A stretch of 64,000 nt of DNA from Flabesymbios commensalis (GCA_964017125.1 OZ024908.1:81405499-81469498); one strand, 5' to 3'. Shown: positions 51,450-64,000, counted from the stretch's first letter. Notes: generated by a model not told the origin, from the letters alone. Made by a program: numbers and translations.

Positions 51450-52262
51450 TTGACTCCGTGCGTGTGGTCTCTCGGTACAGACAATGTACTCTGTGCTTCT
51501 GGTCTCCTGCTACAAACAATGTGCTTTGTGCTACTGGTCTCCTGACACAGACAATGTGCTCTTTGTTCTGTTCTCGTGATACGGACAATGTGCTTCCGGT
51601 CCCGTGGCACAGACAATGTGTTCTGTGTGCTTCTGGTCTCCTAGTACAGATGGTGTGCTTTGCAATTGTGCTTCTGTTCTTATGCTACAGACAATGTGCT
51701 TTGTGCTCTGTTCTCCTGGTAAAGACAATGTGCTTCCGGTCTCGTGGCACAGACAATGTGTTCTGTGTGCTTCTGATCTCCTAGTACAGAGGATGTGCTT
51801 TGTGCTTCTGCTCTTATGCTACAGACAATGTGCTTTGTGCTTCTGTTCTTATGCTACACACAATGTGCTTTGTGCTCCGGTCTCCTGGTACAGACAATGT
51901 GCTCTGGTCTCCTGGTACAGACAATGTGCTTTCTGTTTATGGTCTCCTGCTACAGACTATGTGCTCTGTTATTCTGGTCTGCTAATACAATGCACTCTGT
52001 CCATCTGGTCTCTCGTTGCAGACAATGTGCCATGTGCTTCCGGTCTCCCGCTACAGACAATGTGCCATGTGCTTCTGGTCTTCAGAAACAGAAAATGTGC
52101 CATGTGCTTCTGGTCTCCTGACACAGGCAATGTGCTTTGCGCTTCTGGTCTCCTACTACAGACAATGTGTTCTGTGCTGCTGGTCTCCTGCTATAGACAA
52201 TGTGCTCTGTACTTCTGGTCTCTCAGTTCAGACAATATGCTCTGTGGTCTGTGCTCTGTCTC
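51450..52262. repeat. 35-bp minisatellite
   Basis: About 22 units of ACAGACAATGTGCTTTGTGC plus TTCTGGTCTCCTGGT with variants. The 222-codon + strand frame over it is a repeat artefact. Confidence 0.92.
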
Positions 52263-53512
52263 CTGGGTGTAGCCTCCAATAAGCCAGATCAGCGGGTTGG
52301 CCTGCCGCGCCCTAAGCCTCACTTGATCCCGGCTGCCCGGGGGGCGTCCCAATTAAACCTGGCTGATCCGGTTTGACCGGGCGTCTCGCCCACCGGCATA
52401 TATCCCGTCTGCTCATTTATCCAATCTGTGGACACTCTATCAACCTGACAACACCGCAGCCTTATCTGCCCTAATTAACTCGACAATCCACGCTGTCCCT
52501 TCTCTGGCTTATAAGACCTCAAGCCAGCCAATCACCATCTCAACAGCCGCTCACCAGTCTGGCCTAATTGGCAATAACCAGCCTCCTGAACAGTGATTCA
52601 CCCTTTACATGCCACAATGCTGTATATTGGTGAGATCCGCGTGTGGATCTACATCAGGTAGAAGGAGTGAACCGCACAGGTGTACATACGCCACAAACGC
52701 TAACTTTCCTGGCTCTGCACTTGTGCTGTTACTCTCCGCTGGCCATCCACGCACCACAAGTCACTTCCACCTATCTGAATATGTACGTATCACGTACACA
52801 GTGCGGTCTTTGCACGCTTTGTCAGATCCAGTTCAGACTGCTACACCAGCCACTGTGGACCCGAGGTAGCTCAGCCGGCGGCACACCTGCGTTTTGTTGC
52901 CATAGCGTTGCTTGAGTGGGTCTTATGGCCCCTGGCGGTGGATGCCCGTGACGTTGATTCAACGCAGGTTTAACACTGGCCAACGTTGAGCCGGCGTTGA
53001 TTCAATGTTTTGTTTGTGCTGGGTGCTGACAGTGCACTCACTGACAGCCCATATGACCAGGGGCGCCATTCTACCAAGGAGAAGACAACGCCGCCTCTCA
53101 GCAACTTGGCAGTAATCGTCGGCGTCTGACTGGTCCACATCCCCGCATAAACCAATCACATTTTTTCTGTTATCTACCGCCGTTTTGCCGCAGCGTCAGC
53201 GCTGTGCCTGTCAGATTTCATTGGCTGGTTGTCCCCCGGCGCGAAAACGCGGAGCTTAGCCGTCTCAACGGGAAGCTTTCCGCAATCTCCCGCGGTAACT
53301 CCGATCCTGGAGGACGAAGCCGAGAGAAAACGGGATCTATCACCGGTAACACTTCAGAAAATAACACAGACGTGCCAGGTCAGGCGTCCTGATAATGTAC
53401 TCTCATAAAATGAACCAAATCGCACTCTGGGCAGGGACTGCACACCAATGGTGGAACGTGCATAACCTCGTAACTGCGAACAGCCAAAAAGAGGCGTTCT
53501 CCCAGCAAACAC
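52263..53512. other. GC-richer single-copy-looking region, possible promoter side of the LRR gene
   Basis: It is markedly richer in G+C and CpG than its surroundings, with an ATTGG (CCAAT on the - strand) near 53220 and GGCGCGAAAACGCGG near 53238. A worn CAGCAAACAC-type half element lies at about 52975-53025. No coding frame is convincing. A role as a promoter is inference. Confidence 0.35.
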
Positions 53513-53798
53513 CCAAGGGTAGTGGTTAGCACCGCTGCCCTTCACGCCAGAGTTCGGGGTTCGTTTCCCGGTCTCGGCGGTTTGAAAGAAACCAAAATGT
53601 TTCTTCTCCATCCACTCGTAAACCTCAGTATTGTGGGGAACCTCCGTGACCGAGAGGTCGCGTGCTCGGCCAAAGACCGCCAGGGCTCGAATTTCGACAG
53701 TGTCATCTCACTCATCTCACCATCCTCAGGAGGTTATCCTGGTCCAATTTAGCCTATATGTGCACAGAAGTGGCCTAAAGCCCGATTCATTTCATTTC
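53513..53798 (+). mobile_element. Subfamily A SINE, slightly 5'-truncated
   Basis: The head GGGTAGTGGTTAGCACCGC, linker, second tRNA-like unit and tail (GATTCATTTCATTTC) are all present, with a deletion in the body. It follows CCCAGCAAACACC directly and precedes CTTGCTGG, so it apparently landed in or beside a CAGCAAACAC element. Confidence 0.88.
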
Positions 53799-54470
53799 TT
53801 GCTGGTGTCTCCTACTTGCTGAGAGTATTGTACACTGTACAATGATCACTTTAGCATTCTCCGTGAAAGTGGATTGCCCCTTTCTCGGACACCAAAACTG
53901 TCAGTAACAAAAAATAGAAATAACAACGTAGTATATTAGTGCGTGGGTGTCGCTTATTGGTTCTGATTCAGCCAATCAGTAAGGTTAAGGTTGACACACC
54001 GTTTGCTCTATGCGTTATGTTGCTATCGAAACTAAACTGTTTAGCTGTTGATCTTTCTAAAGCAATTAGCTATTTCAATAATTTTATATTTTGACTTTCA
54101 AATTAATACTTGTGAGAAACTTACTCATCGATAGATAGTTCCCATGGCATCCTGTCCAATTTTGCCTCATAGTTTGTGTTTTTATCTTTAAAGGACATAA
54201 ACGGGTTTCTTATACTACGAAAGCGTTTAATTCTTTAAAATATTTTTGATGAATTTCGTTTTTATTATTTCGATCTTGTCAATATTATTATTAAATACAA
54301 AAGTGAAAAAGACAGACAGACATCAAAATGTTTGAAATTATATAACTCCGCAAAACACTACAATAACACGTTTGAGTCTATTGATTCTCTTCCTCGCAAA
54401 CTTTAAAGTCTAAGTTGTCTAATTTAATTATTAATTTAATTTTCAACAATATAAAATGGTCCAGTCAATA
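53799..54470. other. Intergenic, nothing recognised
   Basis: No gene or repeat family seen. Confidence 0.5.
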
Positions 54471-56120
54471 TGCGGTATGATCTGGAACTAACTAAAACAT
54501 AATTTTCTTTTTAGAAATTAGCTCTGGTAATAACATATAGGCCCTACTAAAAGTAATAAAATTTGTGAGTGAGGGAAGATATCACAAAATAGAAAAATCC
54601 AAAATGGCCGCCATTCATGTTCTAAACAATTTCAAAATGCATATCTTTCACAAGAAAATGTCATAAGATCTTGAATAGCTAATGGTTTATTACACTCTTG
54701 TTCCACTTCCAACACATTTGTTTCAATAAAACAGCATGGCCGCCATCAAATTTCTAATATTTTTAACAAACAATGTCATAATAATATGAAAAAATGTCAT
54801 TTTCAATTGTTTATTACACTCTTGTTCTGCTCCAACACATCTCTGTCGATCAAACAGTAAAAACAAATATGGCCGCCATTCAATCCCGGAATATCTTTAC
54901 AATGTTGTTTCTTTCTAGAAATATATTTTCTATGGCAGTGAAACCTTGTTTTGAGACATAAACACTGATAAAAGGTGTTCTATTGTTTTTCAGTATAATT
55001 TGGTCATCTTGACCATAAGTATAACAGATGGGTTCAAGGTGCAAGGCACCTTTGGAGAAATGTTTTGAGAGATTTTAAAATCCATAAATCACTATATTTT
55101 TTTTATAAGTTGAAACCGTTTAAGAATCTACGCTTCGTCGTCTTTTTTAAATAAAAATACTTTAAAATATTATGTTACATTATGGCAGTAGTAAATGACA
55201 TTTTGTATGGTTAAACAAACTCCTGTGGCTGTAGGTCCAACTAATCATGCGAAGAATAATTCATGCTTGTCAACATTCGCTGGGTTGAGAACGGAAGTCC
55301 AAATCTGGACCTCGTACAAGTCACGATATATCGTAGGATGACCATCTCGACCAATCCGAAACCTACGATATATCATAACATGTACGGAAATACGGACCCT
55401 GATGCGCATCTCGAAATTTTAGATTGGGAGTCGATGTGGCTATTAGTCAGGCAGCAGATGTCGTTCTAATGCGCCCATTTTGCCAACTCTAGTTTTTTGC
55501 TTTAATATCATCAATGGCATCCCAACGAACAATAATTCACTTGTTGCCAACTTTTTATTTACTTACTTTTAGAAAAAAATGACGTTTTAAATATTTGACC
55601 GTGAAAAACACCACCTATACTTATTTTAATGAAAATAAAACATCAAAAACAATAATTTTTCGCACTTTTGTTTTACATAATGTAATATAATATGACGCTG
55701 AAGCATTGTTATGATATACAATGTTTATTTTCGTGTTTTTTAATTGAACAAATAAAAAAATACTCGTTTTATTAACGAATAAATAGTTATGGCGGAGGAT
55801 GGCAGCCTAAACAAAGTTAATGAGCTTACGTTGAGAGGTGGGGAGACCGCCAACTATCAGCATCAGTATGTGATAAAGTAAAAAATATTAATCTTCTAGA
55901 TTGATCTCTACAGGCCTATCAGGTACAGTTTTATTACAACGCTAATTGATTTTTACTCCCACATGACACGACAACCTTTCTTACAGTTACATTTTCGAAG
56001 CTCAAGCAAAGCCTCAAGAGTTGGAGGGTTGACTCAGGACACTGGTAGAGGTTTGCCATCTAATAATTCCCAGTAATAGTGGGTAGGTGATGGAAATTGT
56101 AGGCAAGTCTTTTGTGAATA
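54471..56120. repeat. 1,650-bp tandem unit 1 of 4
   Basis: It starts TGCGGTATGATCTGGAACTA. It contains three ATGGCCGCCAT sub-repeats (near 54604, 54736, 54869), the CTCGTACAAGTCACGATATA inverted motif (55310-55395), a 30-codon + strand frame (55789-55881) and, at its right end, the C-terminal coding end of a decayed - strand ORF family. It is the most diverged of the four copies (for example AGC against ACC in the short frame). Confidence 0.95.
55789..55881 (+). CDS. Possible short coding exon in tandem unit 1 (repeated in units 2-4)
   Basis: A 30-codon frame, MAEDGSLNKVNELTLRGGET and ten more residues, has a G at -3 and at +4. It holds a donor-like TCA|GTATGT near 55865, so it could be a first exon. 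The copies at 57439, 59089 and 60739 keep it with one Ser/Thr change. No downstream exon or homologue is recognised. Confidence 0.2.
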   Translation: MAEDGSLNKVNELTLRGGETANYQHQYVIK

Positions 56121-57770
56121 TGCGGTATGATCTGGAACTAACTAAAACATAATTTTCTTTTTAGAAATTAGCTCTGGTAATAACATATAGGCCCTACTAA
56201 AAGTAATAAAATTTGTGAGTGGGGGAAGATATCACAAAATAGAAAAATCCAAAATGGCCGCCATTCATGTTCTAAACAATTTCAAAATGCATATCTTTCA
56301 CAAGAAAATGTCATAAGATCTTGAATAGCTAATGGTTTATTACACTCTTGTTCCACTTCCAACACATTTGTTTCAATAAAACAGCATGGCCGCCATCAAA
56401 TTTCTAATATTTTTAACAAACAATGTCATAATAATATGAAAAAATGTCATTTTCAATTGTTTATTACACTCTTGTTCTGCTCCAACACATCTCTGTCGAT
56501 CAAACAGTAAAAACAAATATGGCCGCCATTCAATCCCGGAATATCTTAACAATGTTGTTTCTTTCTAGAAATATATTTTCTATGGCAGTAAAACCTTGTT
56601 TTGAGACATAAACACTGATAAAAGGTGTTCTATTGTTTTTCAGTATAATTTGGTCATCTTGACCATAAGTATAACAGATGGGTTCAAGGTGCAAGGCACC
56701 TTTGGAGAAATGTTTTGAGAGATTTTAAAATCCATAAATCACTATATTTTTTTTATAAGTTGAAACCGTTTAAGAATCTACGCTTCGTCGTCTTTTTTAA
56801 ATAAAAATACTTTAAAATATTATGTTACATTATGGCAGTAGTAAATGACATTTTGTATGGTTAAACAAACTCCTGTGGCTGTAGGTCCAACTAATCATGC
56901 GAAGAATAATTCATGCTTGTCAACATTCGCTGGGTTGAGAACGGAAGTCCAAATCTGGACCTCGTACAAGTCACGATATATCGTAGGATGACCATCTCGA
57001 CCAATCCGAAACCTACGATATATCATAACATGTACGGGAATACGGACCCTGATGCGCATCTCGAAATTTTAGATTGGGAGTCGATGTGGCTATTAGTCAG
57101 GCAGCAGATGTCGTTCTAATGCGCCCATTTTGCCAACTCTAGTTTTTTGCTTTAATATCATCAATGGCATCCCAACGAACAATAATTCACTTGTTGCCAA
57201 CTTTTTATTTACTTACTTTTAGAAAAAAATGACGTTTTAAATATTTGACCGTGAAAAACACCACCTATACTTATTTTAATGAAAATAAAACATCAAAAAC
57301 AATAATTTTTCGCACTTTTGTTTTACATAATGTAATATAATATGACGCTGAAGCATTGTTATGATATACAATGTTTATTTTCGTGTTTTTTAATTGAACA
57401 AATAAAAAAATACTCGTTTTATTAACGAATAAATAGTTATGGCGGAGGATGGCACCCTAAACAAAGTTAATGAGCTTACGTTGAGAGGTGGGGAGACCGC
57501 CAACTATCAGCATCAGTATGTGATAAAGTAAAAAATATTAATCTTCTAGATTGATCTCTACAGGCCTATCAGGTACAGTTTTATTACAACGCTAATTGAT
57601 TTTTACTCCCACATGACACGACAACCTTTCTTACAGTTACATTTTCGAAGCTCAAGCAAAGCCTCAAGAGTTGGAGGGTTGACTCAGGACACTGGTAGAG
57701 GTTTGCCATCTAATAATTCCCAGTAATAGTGGGTAGGTGATGGAAATTGTAGGCAAGTCTTTTGTGAATA
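56121..57770. repeat. 1,650-bp tandem unit 2 of 4
   Basis: Same length as unit 1. Its left half shares variants with units 3 and 4 (GTGGGGGAAG). Much of its right half shares variants with unit 1 (CATGCGAAG, AGTTGGAGG), as unequal exchange or gene conversion would produce. Confidence 0.95.
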
Positions 57771-59420
57771 TGCGGTATGATCTGGAACTAACTAAAACAT
57801 AATTTTCTTTTTAGAAATTAGCTCTGGTAATAACATATAGGCCCTACTAAAAGTAATAAAATTTGTGAGTGGGGGAAGATATCACAAAATAGAAAAATCC
57901 AAAATGGCCGCCATTCATGTTCTAAACAATTTCAAAATGCATATCTTTCACAAGAAAATGTCATAAGATCTTGAATAGCTAATGGTTTATTACACTCTTG
58001 TTCCACTTCCAACACATTTGTTTCAATAAAACAGCATGGCCGCCATCAAATTTCTAATATTTTTAACAAACAATGTCATAATAATATGAAAAAATGTCAT
58101 TTTCAATTGTTTATTACACTCTTGTTCTGCTCCAACACATCTCTGTCGATCAAACAGTAAAAACAAATATGGCCGCCATTCAATCCCGAAATATCTTAAC
58201 AATGTTGTTTCTTTCTAGAAATATATTTTCTATGGCAGTAAAACCTTGTTTTGAGACATAAACACTGATAAAAGGTGTTCTATTGTTTTTCAGTATAATT
58301 TGGTCATCTTGACCATAAGTATAACAGATGGGTTCAAGGTGCAAGGCACCTTTGGAGAAATGTTTTGAGAGATTTTAAAATCCATAAATCACTATATTTT
58401 TTTTATAAGTTGAAACCGTTTAAGAATCTACGCTTCGTCGTCTTTTTTAAATAAAAATACTTTAAAATATTATGTTACATTATGGCAGTAGTAAATGACA
58501 TTTTGTATGGTTAAACAAACTCCTGTGGCTGTAGGTCCAACTAATCATACGAAGAATAATTCATGCTTGTCAACATTCGCTGGGTGGAGAACGGAAGTCC
58601 AAATCTGGACCTCGTACAAGTCACGATATATCGTAGGATGGCCATCTCGACCAATCCGAAACCTACGATATATCATAACATGTACGGGAATACGGACCCT
58701 GATGCGCATCTCGAAATTTTAGATTGGGAGTCGATGTGGCTATTAGTCAGGCAGCAGATGTCGTTCTAATGCGCCCATTTTGCCAACTCTAGTTTTTTGC
58801 TTTAATATTATCGATGGCATCCCAACGAACAATAATTCACTTGTTGCCAACTTTTTATTTACTTACTTTTAGAAAAAAATGACGTTTTAAATATTTGACC
58901 GTGAAAAACACCACCTATACTTATTTTAATGAAAATAAAACATCAAAAACAATAATTTTTCGCACTTTTGTTTTACATAATGTAATATAATATGACGCTG
59001 AAGCATTGTTATGATATACAATGTTTATTTTCGTGTTTTTTAATTGAACAAATAAAAAAATACTCGTTTTATTAACGAATAAATAGTTATGGCGGAGGAT
59101 GGCACCCTAAACAAAGTTAATGAGCTTACGTTGAGAGGTGGGGAGACCGCCAACTATCAGCATCAGTATGTGATAAAGTAAAAAATATTAATCTTCTAGA
59201 TTGATCTCTACAGGCCTATCAGGTACAGTTTTATTACAACGCTAATTGATTTTTACTCCCACATGACACGACAACCTTTCTTACAGTTACATTTTCGAAG
59301 CTCAAGCAAAGCCTCAAGAGCTGGAGGGTTGACTCAGGACACTGGTAGAGGTTTGCCATCTAATAATTCCCAGTAATAGTGGGTAGGTGATGGAAATTGT
59401 AGGCAAGTCTTTTGTGAATA
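57771..59420. repeat. 1,650-bp tandem unit 3 of 4
   Basis: Nearly identical to unit 4, sharing CATACGAAG, GGGTGGAGA, TTATCGATGG and AGCTGGAGG with it. Confidence 0.95.
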
Positions 59421-61070
59421 TGCGGTATGATCTGGAACTAACTAAAACATAATTTTCTTTTTAGAAATTAGCTCTGGTAATAACATATAGGCCCTACTAA
59501 AAGTAATAAAATTTGTGAGTGGGGGAAGATATCACAAAATAGAAAAATCCAAAATGGCCGCCATTCATGTTCTAAACAATTTCAAAATGCATATCTTTCA
59601 CAAGAAAATGTCATAAGATCTTGAATAGCTAATGGTTTATTACACTCTTGTTCCACTTCCAACACATTTGTTTCAATAAAACAGCATGGCCGCCATCAAA
59701 TTTCTAATATTTTTAACAAACAATGTCATAATAATATGAAAAAATGTCATTTTCAATTGTTTATTACACTCTTGTTCTGCTCCAACACATCTCTGTCGAT
59801 CAAACAGTAAAAACAAATATGGCCGCCATTCAATCCCGGAATATCTTAACAATGTTGTTTCTTTCTAGAAATATATTTTCTATGGCAGTAAAACCTTGTT
59901 TTGAGACATAAACACTGATAAAAGGTGTTCTATTGTTTTTCAGTATAATTTGGTCATCTTGACCATAAGTATAACAGATGGGTTCAAGGTGCAAGGCACC
60001 TTTGGAGAAATGTTTTGAGAGATTTTAAAATCCATAAATCACTATATTTTTTTTATAAGTTGAAACCGTTTAAGAATCTACGCTTCGTCGTCTTTTTTAA
60101 ATAAAAATACTTTAAAATATTATGTTACATTATGGCAGTAGTAAATGACATTTTGTATGGTTAAACAAACTCCTGTGGCTGTAGGTCCAACTAATCATAC
60201 GAAGAATAATTCATGCTTGTCAACATTCGCTGGGTGGAGAACGGAAGTCCAAATCTGGACCTCGTACAAGTCACGATATATCGTAGGATGGCCATCACGA
60301 CCAATCCGAAACCTACGATATATCATAACATGTACGGGAATACGGACCCTGATGCGCATCTCGAAATTTTAGATTGGGAGTCGATGTGGCTATTAGTCAG
60401 GCAGCAGATGTCGTTCTAATGCGCCCATTTTGCCAACTCTAGTTTTTTGCTTTAATATTATCGATGGCATCCCAACGAACAATAATTCACTTGTTGCCAA
60501 CTTTTTATTTACTTACTTTTAGAAAAAAATGACGTTTTAAATATTTGACCGTGAAAAACACCACCTATACTTATTTTAATGAAAATAAAACATCAAAAAC
60601 AATAATTTTTCGCACTTTTGTTTTACATAATGTAATATAATATGACGCTGAAGCATTGTTATGATATACAATGTTTATTTTCGTGTTTTTTAATTGAACA
60701 AATAAAAAAATACTCGTTTTATTAACGAATAAATAGTTATGGCGGAGGATGGCACCCTAAACAAAGTTAATGAGCTTACGTTGAGAGGTGGGGAGACCGC
60801 CAACTATCAGCATCAGTATGTGATAAAGTAAAAAATATTAATCTTCTAGATTGATCTCTACAGGCCTATCAGGTACAGTTTTATTACAACGCTAATTGAT
60901 TTTTACTCCCACATGACACGACAACCTTTCTTACAGTTACATTTTCGAAGCTCAAGCAAAGCCTCAAGAGCTGGAGGGTTGACTCAGGACACTGGTAGAG
61001 GTTTGCCATCTAATAATTCCCAGTAATAGTGGGTAGGTGATGGAAATTGTAGGCAAGTCTTTTGTGAAAA
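59421..61070. repeat. 1,650-bp tandem unit 4 of 4
   Basis: Last unit. Where another unit would start with AATATGCGG, the sequence instead continues GAAAATTTTCATATTCGAGC into the rest of the decayed - strand ORF, so this copy keeps the ancestral right-hand junction. Confidence 0.95.
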
Positions 61071-62395
61071 TTTTCATATTCGAGCCATATAAAAAGTTCT
61101 TTGGACATTGGATATTATTGTTCCTAAAGTTGGAGGTAACTGCTGATCCTCCTTTCGTTTCTGTGAAAGTAAAGCCCACCTTAAGTCTCGCAATGAGCAT
61201 TCGTTGTATGTTGCACCAAGTATGTTCATGTCCGATCGTAAAAATGTTTTATAATGGTCTTATCAGTTCCTTTGAAAGCATACCACCCAATGAGTGCTTC
61301 TGCCTTATTTGGACCCAACTTCAAGTAACATTCATATATATATATCCTCTTTTTTGTCTTCCTGAAAAGTGAAGTGGACTTAGGAAGAAAACATTTGTAC
61401 CTACAGGCAAAAAATTACATCAAATGCATTCAGTAGTACAAGTTGATCACTTTCTTCAAAGTGTTGCAGACCAGATGTCATCTCTGGCATGCTGACTATA
61501 TCAGATAGAGGACAATTAGCCTCCGTCACTGTATGATGCATTATCTAGACTTTCTGTGCTTTCTCTTGGTAATATTGGATAAGCTTCTCTGTGAGTTTTT
61601 TTTAGCTCTGCTTTTGTTTTGATGTGGGAAAGAAAAGACGTGACATTCCTAATTTCAGTACCATCATGTAGATGGTAGTGGATCGGTGTTGTTTTGCTGT
61701 CCGCTTGTCTCTAGTAGTTTCTTTCAGAGAATTTGACACGTAATGATAAAAAAAACAATCCTAATTTCTTCATAGTTAGTTTTACTCATTTCAGCTACAA
61801 TAGCCACGAACTTTTTAGCAAAATGCATTGCATTTGTCATCTCTAGTGTTTTAGTTACCATATTAACCACACACATTGCATCTATTATCAAAACAGATGA
61901 AACACCCGTTTCAATATCAATGACCATCTGGCAGTGGCATATTGGATATTAGAAATACTACTTGTGCTTTGTCAGATTGCAGGATCATTGGTCCATCTGG
62001 GTGAAAATTAGATGGTGTGACCACATTAAATTCAAAATCTCCGATGGCCTCCTTAATGACAACATCAGTTCGACTCTTGGCTGCTTTTGAGAATCCCAGA
62101 AGTTGGTTTTTTTTTTCAATCATACGTTTGGTCACAAGTTTATCCAATGCCATATTTTCCAAATTATCTCAATCTTCAATATCACGACATATTTTTTTCA
62201 GGTACAACAGCAAGGTAGCCAGATTAACCACATCGCTCTTCAGAAAAGGATTGCCCTGTTCAGTGATAATGGTGATGATCTGTGCTACATTTATCAAGAG
62301 TTGACTTTCTCCTATGGCTGTGTGATGAACAGAGCTTTACATTCTGGTTTGAATTCCAGCATATTCGTTTAATTCTCGCCCAATTTTACAGAAAG
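60960..62395 (-). pseudogene. Decayed copy of a multi-copy uncharacterised invertebrate ORF family
   Basis: Reading the - strand from 62380 downward, separate fragments appear in the order of a large ORF family I recall as widespread and unnamed in marine invertebrate genomes. They are: EQGNPFLKSDVVNLATLL, a KNQLLGF and HPDGPMI region, VSSVLIIDAMCVVNMV, IRNVTSFLSHIKTKAELKK, LGPNKAEALIGWYAFKGTDK, a LRDLRWALLSQ and QQLPPTLGT region, and finally an ALLELRKCNCKKGCR-type end near 60940. It is broken at several points and inactive. The IIDAM and (F)xGTDK motifs hint at a PIN/FEN-like nuclease fold, which is inference. Whether the family is a mobile element is unknown. Confidence 0.6.
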
Positions 62396-64000
62396 TTGGA
62401 GCTATTATAAAGTACTTCTCGAGGGCATGTTCATTGTCCGTGATACCGATGAAACCACCTTTTATCTTTATTTTTTTATGTTCTTGTTCGATGCAGTCCA
62501 GAAATACCCATGTTTCAGGGTCGTTGTGTGGTAATTATAGCATATCTGCAAAATAAAATGGGCCCCAGCGTCCATAATTTTAATGAATTTCTCAAAAAAC
62601 CCGTATTAAGTCGTCTTGGAAATATTAATTATTTGTGGCTTGATGTAGTAGGAAATTTATTCTGTGGTTAGTAGCTCGGCCAGGGGAGCATCGCCTGTTG
62701 GTAATTATTTTGATTGCAATCAACTGAACAAGCCTTCAAGGAACGTTTGAAAATATAACATTTACAAACTTTCCTGTGAAGAATGCCTTGATGCTTGAGC
62801 TACAAACGTTAGATCCGTTAGTATATGGATCGAACATAGACGGGAATATGTTATATTCAACTACAGTTTCTGAATGAAGCAAACTGTTCTCAAATTGCAT
62901 CTCCACTGGTCCAAGCAATCTTCAAGTATGATTGCTACCGTAAAAAAACATGTGATAGTGTTCGGTGTGTAAGCAACAAAGTGGGAATATAGGACGCATC
63001 ATCATTGTCTAAGGATATGTACTAAGGATATATACTAGTACTACATTAACAAAGATGATAAGACAAACAGTGATCAGGAAGGTAGTAGCAACTTTAATAT
63101 CAATATAGATATATAGCAAATAACAAAGTGATGGCGAAGGTGGTGGTGTCATTGCTGATTAGTTATTTTGCTTAAGATAAAGAACTAATTTAAAAAAATA
63201 ACGGTTACGTACAATTTTGGTAGTTTAGCAGGTACAGTGTAACCTCTGAGTTATTACACCACATATAGATAATAATTGATGTATCCATATAGTCAGATAT
63301 AGATATGCTGGGATATGGACACTATAATTAAGAAACAAAAATGTTGTTATACCACAAGAACAGAACTGATAGTTTTTATTAATATACATCAATATACAAA
63401 CAATAAAACTAATAGCTATCAGTTATATATAACAATTATGAAACCTTATAATTAAATGACCAATAGACAAAATTGGCATAACACGGACGGACCGCCGGAC
63501 AGACAATTTTACTAGACATTTTCTCCAGCCACATGATAATGAGGCCTAAGATACACCCACACAATGTATATTATTTTGTACTAGGAAAAAAACGTCTTTC
63601 GGTTTTGATTATTTTTGTGTCAAATACGCAAAATTTGTAAACATCGGTAAAACCTTAAAAAATATAGAACAAGCTTGGCAACAAGTTGCAATTGATTAAT
63701 TAACATCTAATCATGAAAAATAGCAGAAAAGACTAGAGTCGGCAAATTTGGCGCAGTAGCCCCAATGATATCAACAACCGCTGCCTGACTATATAGGCCT
63801 ACCCATGATCTCCAAGTGATTGATCGATTGGTGGTAGAAGCCAAAAAGTAGGTCTAGTTGTGAAACAGTAAAACATTCGATTTGTCATCTGATTTGTTTC
63901 AATGCAAAAACGTAGAAATTGAATGTCAAATTTGAGACAGGCTCTGATTATAACAAGGATCATAACTCTCATTGGTTTGGCTTAACTGCTTACTAACATT
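62396..64000. other. Intergenic, nothing recognised
   Basis: AT-rich sequence without recognised coding or repeat features. A 60-codon - strand frame at 62918-62736 has no recognised motif. Confidence 0.5.

Noticed and set aside
51604-52272. 222-codon frame upstream of the LRR gene
   Set aside because: It coincides with the 35-bp minisatellite and has no start context or domain.
55263-55469. 68-codon frame repeated in all four array units
   Set aside because: It spans the inverted CTCGTACAAG motif on both arms and has no protein-like composition. Conservation follows from the recent duplication.

Overview
This is a 64 kb window of nuclear DNA from an animal, most likely a marine invertebrate. 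The signs are spliced genes with GT-AG introns, CR1/L2-type LINE remnants, tRNA-derived SINEs, a Penelope-like fossil and very many short inverted-repeat elements. The phylum cannot be fixed from the sequence. No bacterial features are present.

Two protein-coding genes can be supported. The first, on the + strand from 21103 to 35699, has eight coding exons, all joined by phase-1 introns. It encodes a predicted 491-residue secreted protein: a signal peptide, three ten-cysteine Ly6/uPAR-type (LU, three-finger) domains each split over two exons, a Thr/Pro linker, and a C-terminal chitin-binding peritrophin-A-like (CBM14) domain. A poly(A) signal lies at 36423. The second, on the - strand from 50900 to 49503, encodes a 465-residue leucine-rich-repeat protein with a hydrophobic leader, an N-terminal cap, about 12 repeats and a C-terminal cysteine cap, mostly or wholly in one exon.

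Layout: 1-21000 holds no supported gene. It contains three LINE remnants, dimeric tRNA-type SINEs, TTAA-flanked inverted-repeat elements and microsatellites. 21000-36450 is the LU/CBM14 gene, whose introns hold minisatellites (two resembling its own splice sites), a 1.5 kb tandem duplication, SINE pieces and a Penelope-like fragment. 36450-49350 is intergenic, with a LINE remnant, nested SINEs, a 2.6 kb minisatellite of 27-bp units and more inverted-repeat elements. 49350-53500 is the LRR gene and its GC-richer upstream side. 54471-61070 is a four-copy tandem array of a 1,650-bp unit. Its right edge runs into the decayed - strand remains of a multi-copy invertebrate ORF family (about 60960-62395). 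62400-64000 shows nothing recognisable.

The most notable item is the LU-LU-LU-CBM14 protein. It suggests a secreted three-finger protein tethered to a chitinous matrix, but its function is unknown. Next are minisatellites that look like multiplied splice-site boundaries of that gene, and a community of short elements with TTAA flanks and CCC...GGG ends that looks piggyBac-like.
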